The notes under the pieces were generated by a model, which saw only the letters and a program-made list of their open reading frames with translations, did no database searches and had not been told where the DNA came from. From contig CM039134.1 of the NCBI GenBank assembly GCA_022036555.1, positions 11,098,818-11,162,817 of the forward strand: a stretch of DNA of 64,000 bases, read 5' to 3'. Shown here piece by piece: positions 59,923 to 64,000 of the stretch. The DNA is from Microstegium vimineum. Its lineage: Eukaryota; Streptophyta; Magnoliopsida; Poales; Poaceae. The stretch's first letter is position 1; every line of letters starts with the position of its first letter. Position numbers and translations under genes: made by a program.

Positions 59923-62900
59923 TGCTTCATCATGAAGCCGTGGCTCTGCTGCAGCAGTCCACTAGCGCGCAGCAACAGCAGCAGCCTGCCCCCGGTGGTG
60001 GTCGCTCCTGGCCCAGCTACTACAACCCCTGGATGGGCTCGATCCAGATGTGGCCAGGAGGCCCCCGCCCTCCGTTAGCACCGATCCCGGTGCCCCCTCA
60101 CCTCCAGGCGCAGCAACAGCAGGCGCACCAGCAGGCGCTCCTCGCACAGCAGCAGCAGCAGCAGGCCTTCGTCACCCACAGTCAGGCTGCTGCCCCTGAC
60201 GGTGCTGCACACTGGGTTGCCCCTGGGTACTACAACCCCGTGGCTGGCCTTCCCTCCTGAGATCCGACGGCGCTTGCCTCCGCCTTCAGCACCACGTCCC
60301 TGACTCCACCTTCGTCCGACGACTGGTATTTCGACTCAGGTGCTACCTCCCACATGACATCCCAGTCCTCCTCTCTTTCACATATTCTTCCTTCGCGGTA
60401 TCCTACTCCTTCATCTATTGTCGTAGGTAATGGTTCCGTCATGCCTGTCACTGCTACTGGTTTTACAGAGTTGTCTCCTTCTTTACGTCTTAATAATGTT
60501 CTTGTGTCACCACAACTTATTAAGAATCTCATCTCTGTCCGCCAATTTACTATCGACAATAATTGTTCTGTGGAGTTTGACCCTGCTGGTTGTTCTGTGA
60601 AAGCTCTTCCCTCCCGGACCGAGATCGTCAGGTGCAATAGCTCCGGGCCGCTGTACCCTCTGCGCCTACCTCCAGTTCACTCCCTTGTCGCTCAGGCTTC
60701 TTCCCCGCTGTGGCACCGGCGACTTGGCCACCCTGGTCATGAGGCGTTGTCCAAACTTGCGTCCAGCACTTCGTGCCATATTAGTGATTGTTCAGATTTG
60801 TGTCATGCTTGTCAGTTAGGGCGTCATGTTCGTTTGCCCTTTTATCCGTCCACCTCTCGTGCGTCTAGCAAGTTTGATCTCATTCACTGTGATCTGTGGA
60901 CCTCCCCGGTTGTTAGTGTCTCTGGTTATAAATATTACTTGGTTATACTGGACGACTGCACTCATTACTTGTGGACATTTCCTTTGCGCCTCAAATCTGA
61001 CACTTTCAGCACGCTGGCTCAGTTCATCGCCCATGTCTCCACTCAATTTGACACACGTGTCAAGTCGGTCCAGTGCGACAATGGGAAAGAGTTCGACAAC
61101 TCGAGTACTCGCCACTTCTTCCTCGCTCAGGGCATCCATCTTCGCATGTCCTGCCCTACACCTCGTCTCAGAACGGTAAAGCTGAACGCATTATTCGCAC
61201 CATCAATAATGTCATTCGCTCACTGCTCTTTCAGGCATCTATGCCTCCCTCCTATTGGGTGGAGGCCCTCTCCACAGCCACTGTCCTCCTTAACATATTG
61301 CCTACCAAAACTCTCCAGCTCTCTACACCCCACTTTGCATTATTTGCAAAGCTGCCTACGTATGATCATCTTCGGGTTTTTGGTTGCAAATGTTATCCAA
61401 ACATATCTGCCACCACACCTCACAAACTCGCTCCCAGGTCTGCTCTCTGTGTCTTTTTAGGCTACTCCTCCCACCATAAAGGATACCACTGCCTTGACCT
61501 TTCCAGCAATAGAGTTATCATCTCCAGGCACGTCATCTTTGATGAAACGGTCTTTCCCTTTGCTGAACGTCATGGTCCTAGCACCCCGGCCGACCTCGAG
61601 TTTCTTGATTTTACTGATGATGTGGTGCCAACTCCTATTGGACCCTCGCCCACTTTGTTTCCTGCAGGCACGTCTCCCAGCACCTCCGACGCTCCTGCTG
61701 TCCCTGCCGGTCCTCGTGTGGCCGACCCTGGGGCACCTTCTGGTGACACCAGCGCCCCTGCCGGTCACTCTGTGACTGTGCCTGGGACGCCCGAGGCTGC
61801 TGATGACTTCCCGGTGCCGACGCTCTACATCCCACCAACGCTCCGGTCACCGGGGCCTCCTTCCGCGCCACGCGCGGCATCCGCGACGGGGCCTCTCTAC
61901 GTCCCGCCAGCCCTTCGGGCTAGCGCGTCGTCACCTACGTCGTCGACGGGTTCAGCGCCACCACAGGCGCCCCGCGGGCCTCCGCCCGGATTTCCGCCTC
62001 TTCGCCCCGAGCGCCTCTTCGAGCACCACTACAGCCGCCAGCCTCGACCTCCACCTGTGCCCGCATCGCCAAGTACTACTGCTGCCTTGCCTAAGGGTGC
62101 CGTTCCTGTTCGCCCCGTGAGCAACCAGCATGCTATGGGCTCGCGGGCGAAGAGTGGTTTTCGGATGCCGGCCACTTATCACACCGTCTCGCTCTCTCCA
62201 GTGCCGAAGACTTTCCGCAGTGCTCTTGTCGACCCCAATTGGCGAGCGGCTATGGAAGAAGAACATCGTGCCCTTCTGCAGAATGACACCTAGGCTCTCG
62301 TACCTCGCCCCCCTCGGGCCAATGTTGTCACTGGCAAGTGGATCTTCCGGCATAAGTTCAAGTCTGATGGTTCCCTTGAGAGGTACAAGGCCCGCTGGGT
62401 ACTCCGTGGTTTCACTCAACGTCCTGGTGTGGATTTTGATGAGACTTTCAGTCCGGTGGTGAAGCCTGCTACTGTCCGCACAGTGCTCTCGCTGGCTCTT
62501 TCACGCAACTGGCCCATCCACCAGCTCGACGTTAAGAATGCCTTTCTCCATGGGACTCTGAATGAGACAGTGTATTGCCAGCAGCCCTCCGGGTTTGAGG
62601 ATCCTACTCGTCCTGCGTATGTCTGCCTGCTCAAGAAGTCCCTCTACGGCCTCAAGCAGGCCCCACGTGCTTGGTACAGTCGAATGGCTACCTACCTTCT
62701 GTCCATCGGTTTTGTTGAAGCTAAGTCAGATACATCACTCTTCATTTACCATCGCGGCTCCGACACAGCTTACTTGTTGCTCTATGTGGATGACATTGTC
62801 CTCACAGCTTCCTCTTCTGATCTTCTTCGGCGGATCATCTCAGCCCTGCAGCGAGAGTTTGCCATGAAAGATCTGGGAGAATTGCATCACTTCCTCGGTA

Positions 62901-63728
62901 TGCAGGTTCAGCGAAGCAGTGCTGGTTTACTCCTCTCCCAACGACAGTACATGTTGGATATTCTGGATCGCGCTGGTATGGCAGAATGCAAGCCTTGCTC
63001 TACTCCAGTTGACACCAATCCAAAGATTGCTGCAGCTGACGGGGCCCAAGTGTCTGATGCCACAGACTTTCGCAGTCTTGCTGGCGCCCTACAGGTATCT
63101 GACATTCACCCGCCCGGACATTGCGTACGCCATTCAGCAAGTGTGCCTTCATATGCACGCCCCTCGAGAGCCTCATCTTGCTGCCCTGAAGCGGATTCTC
63201 CGGTATATCCGAGGCACACTTCACCTTGGTCTACTGCTGCGACCATCTTCCTCTACGGATCTTGTCGTTTACACCGATGCTGATTGGGCTGGTTGTCTAG
63301 ACACTCGCAAGTCCACCTCGGGCTATGCGGTGTTCCTTGGTGATAACTTAGTCTCCTGGTCATCCAAGCGGCAGAACACAGTATCAAGATCCAGTGCTGA
63401 AGCTGAGTATCGCGCAGTGGCTAATGGAGTTGCAGAAGCCACCTGGCTGCGACAGCTTCTCATCGAGCTGCACACGCCCCTTCGGCGCGCCACGCTGGTG
63501 TATTGTGACAACATCAGCGCAGTCTACATGTCCTCCAATCCAATTCAGCATCAGCGTACCAAGCACATTGAGATTGATCTTCACTTCGTTCGAGAGCGAG
63601 TTGCCATTGGTGATCTCCGTGTCCAGTATGTTCCTACCACTTCACAATATGCGGATATCTTCACCAAAGGGCTGCCTTCTTCGGTCTTCACGGAGTTTCG
63701 GTCCAGTCTAAACGTGCAAAGTGGCTGA
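59923..63728 (+). pseudogene. Hopscotch-like pol with truncated gag, several breaks
   Basis: From ATG 59923 the frame encodes only a Gln/Pro-rich linker of about 112 residues (runs of Q at about 59970 and 60150) and stops at 60258-60260; the gag core and CCHC knuckle are absent. Protease WYFDSGATSHMT follows at about 60328. Then pre-integrase LWHRRLGHPGHE, integrase with HCDLW, LVILDDCTHYLW and SQNGKAERI, reverse transcriptase with WIFRHKFKSDGSLERYKAR, LDVKNAFLHG, YGLKQAPRAWY and LLYVDDIVLT, and RNase H with DADWAGC and SRSSAEAEYRAV to ADIFTKGLPS. Breaks: one missing C at 61154-61156, stop TAG at 62290-62292 in place of Trp, and one extra G at 63094-63095. YVDD and RNase H acidic residues remain. 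Confidence 0.9.
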
Positions 63729-63747
63729 CGTTTGGACTGCGGGGGTG

Positions 63748-63979
63748 TGTTAGAATAGGCGCCCTTTGGGCTGGTTAGGACCCTAATCGGCGCAGGACTG
63801 TTTGGGTTAGATAGATATGGCAGGCCAGATAGATACGGATACGGCAAGGACTCCTGATCCTTATAGGACTCTGGACTCTTGATACTTATAGGATTCTGGA
63901 TCCTTGCCTGTATATATATGTAATTGTACCTTGCCTCATATCAATCAATCCAATCTATTCCTGATTATACTTTCCTTCA
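63748..63979 (+). repeat. 3' LTR of the Hopscotch-like element
   Basis: 232 bp copy of the 5' LTR; the four differences are three transitions and one transversion. Followed by the TATAA duplication and then 16 bp of host intron. Confidence 0.92.
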
Positions 63980-64000
63980 TATAATGAAATCCACATTACA

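Larger units (their letters stand above)
59481..63979 (+). mobile_element. Hopscotch/Retrofit-like Ty1/copia retrotransposon, recent insertion
   Basis: The LTRs 59481-59712 and 63748-63979 are each 232 bp, TGTTAGAATAGG to CTTTCCTTCA, and differ at four sites. TATAA flanks at 59476-59480 and 63980-63984. TGGTAATCAGAGCC just after the 5' LTR is a tRNA-Met-type primer site with one extra A. A G-rich tract (GCGGGGGTG) precedes the 3' LTR. The interior encodes protease, integrase, reverse transcriptase and RNase H, but most of gag is missing. LTR length and protein sequence fit the Hopscotch/Retrofit (Ale) lineage. It is inserted in the RUS gene on the opposite strand. Confidence 0.93.

Noticed and set aside
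59657..60147. Separate Pro/Ala/Gln-rich genes at the start of the Hopscotch-like element
   Set aside because: They are leader and residual gag-linker sequence in alternative frames.
1..64000. CRISPR array, operon, prophage or biosynthetic gene cluster
   Set aside because: The window is plant nuclear DNA. No regularly spaced repeats, no prokaryotic genes and no set of linked metabolic enzymes were seen.

Overview
This 64-kb window is nuclear DNA from a grass (Poaceae), probably a panicoid. The evidence is split genes with GT-AG introns, GC-rich first exons, many Stowaway, Tourist, hAT and Mutator MITEs, grass-type SINEs, a Hopscotch/Retrofit-like Ty1/copia element, and proteins that match plant-specific families. 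No bacterial, organellar or viral region was seen. I found no convincing undescribed biological system. The value of the window lies in five or six real genes, a layered transposon record, and repeated signs of single-base assembly errors.

Genes, left to right: (1) a single-exon bHLH transcription factor of the MYC type without the usual N-terminal domain (3771-4538, minus). (2) A CGI121/TPRKB homologue, a KEOPS subunit for tRNA t6A, with six exons (20048-23229, minus). (3) EGY1, a chloroplast site-2 metalloprotease, with thirteen exons (25648-29809, plus). (4) A Ser/Pro/Thr/Arg-rich basic protein of the BPP microtubule-associated family, with five coding exons (31194-35071, minus). (5) DDB2, a plant damaged-DNA-binding WD40 protein, with eleven exons (49462-53558, plus). 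(6) The C-terminal eleven exons of a root-UVB-sensitive (RUS/DUF647) protein (54979-58898, minus), whose 5' exons must lie beyond the window. EGY1/BPP and DDB2/RUS are convergent pairs. EGY1 (plastid protease), RUS (UV-B seedling response) and DDB2 (UV lesion recognition) share a light/plastid theme, but nothing here shows they work as a unit.

Transposons: the left third is dominated by an old minus-strand copia element (7794-19268, AGTTT duplication) that split a PIF/Harbinger transposase relic and was itself split by a 3.6-kb solo-LTR-like insertion (7867-11483). A second, decayed copia element fills 41851-48008. A young Hopscotch-like copia element (59481-63979, TATAA duplication) sits in a RUS intron. 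A LINE 3' fragment sits in CGI121 intron 4. Two SINEs carry perfect target-site duplications. Many MITEs flank or lie inside genes.

Quality warning: CGI121, BPP (twice) and DDB2 (twice) each need a single missing base to restore a family-consistent frame, mostly at short homopolymers. The only N gap (exactly 100 N) is bordered on both sides by the same 14 bases and lies inside a BPP exon. These look more like draft-assembly errors than pseudogenes.
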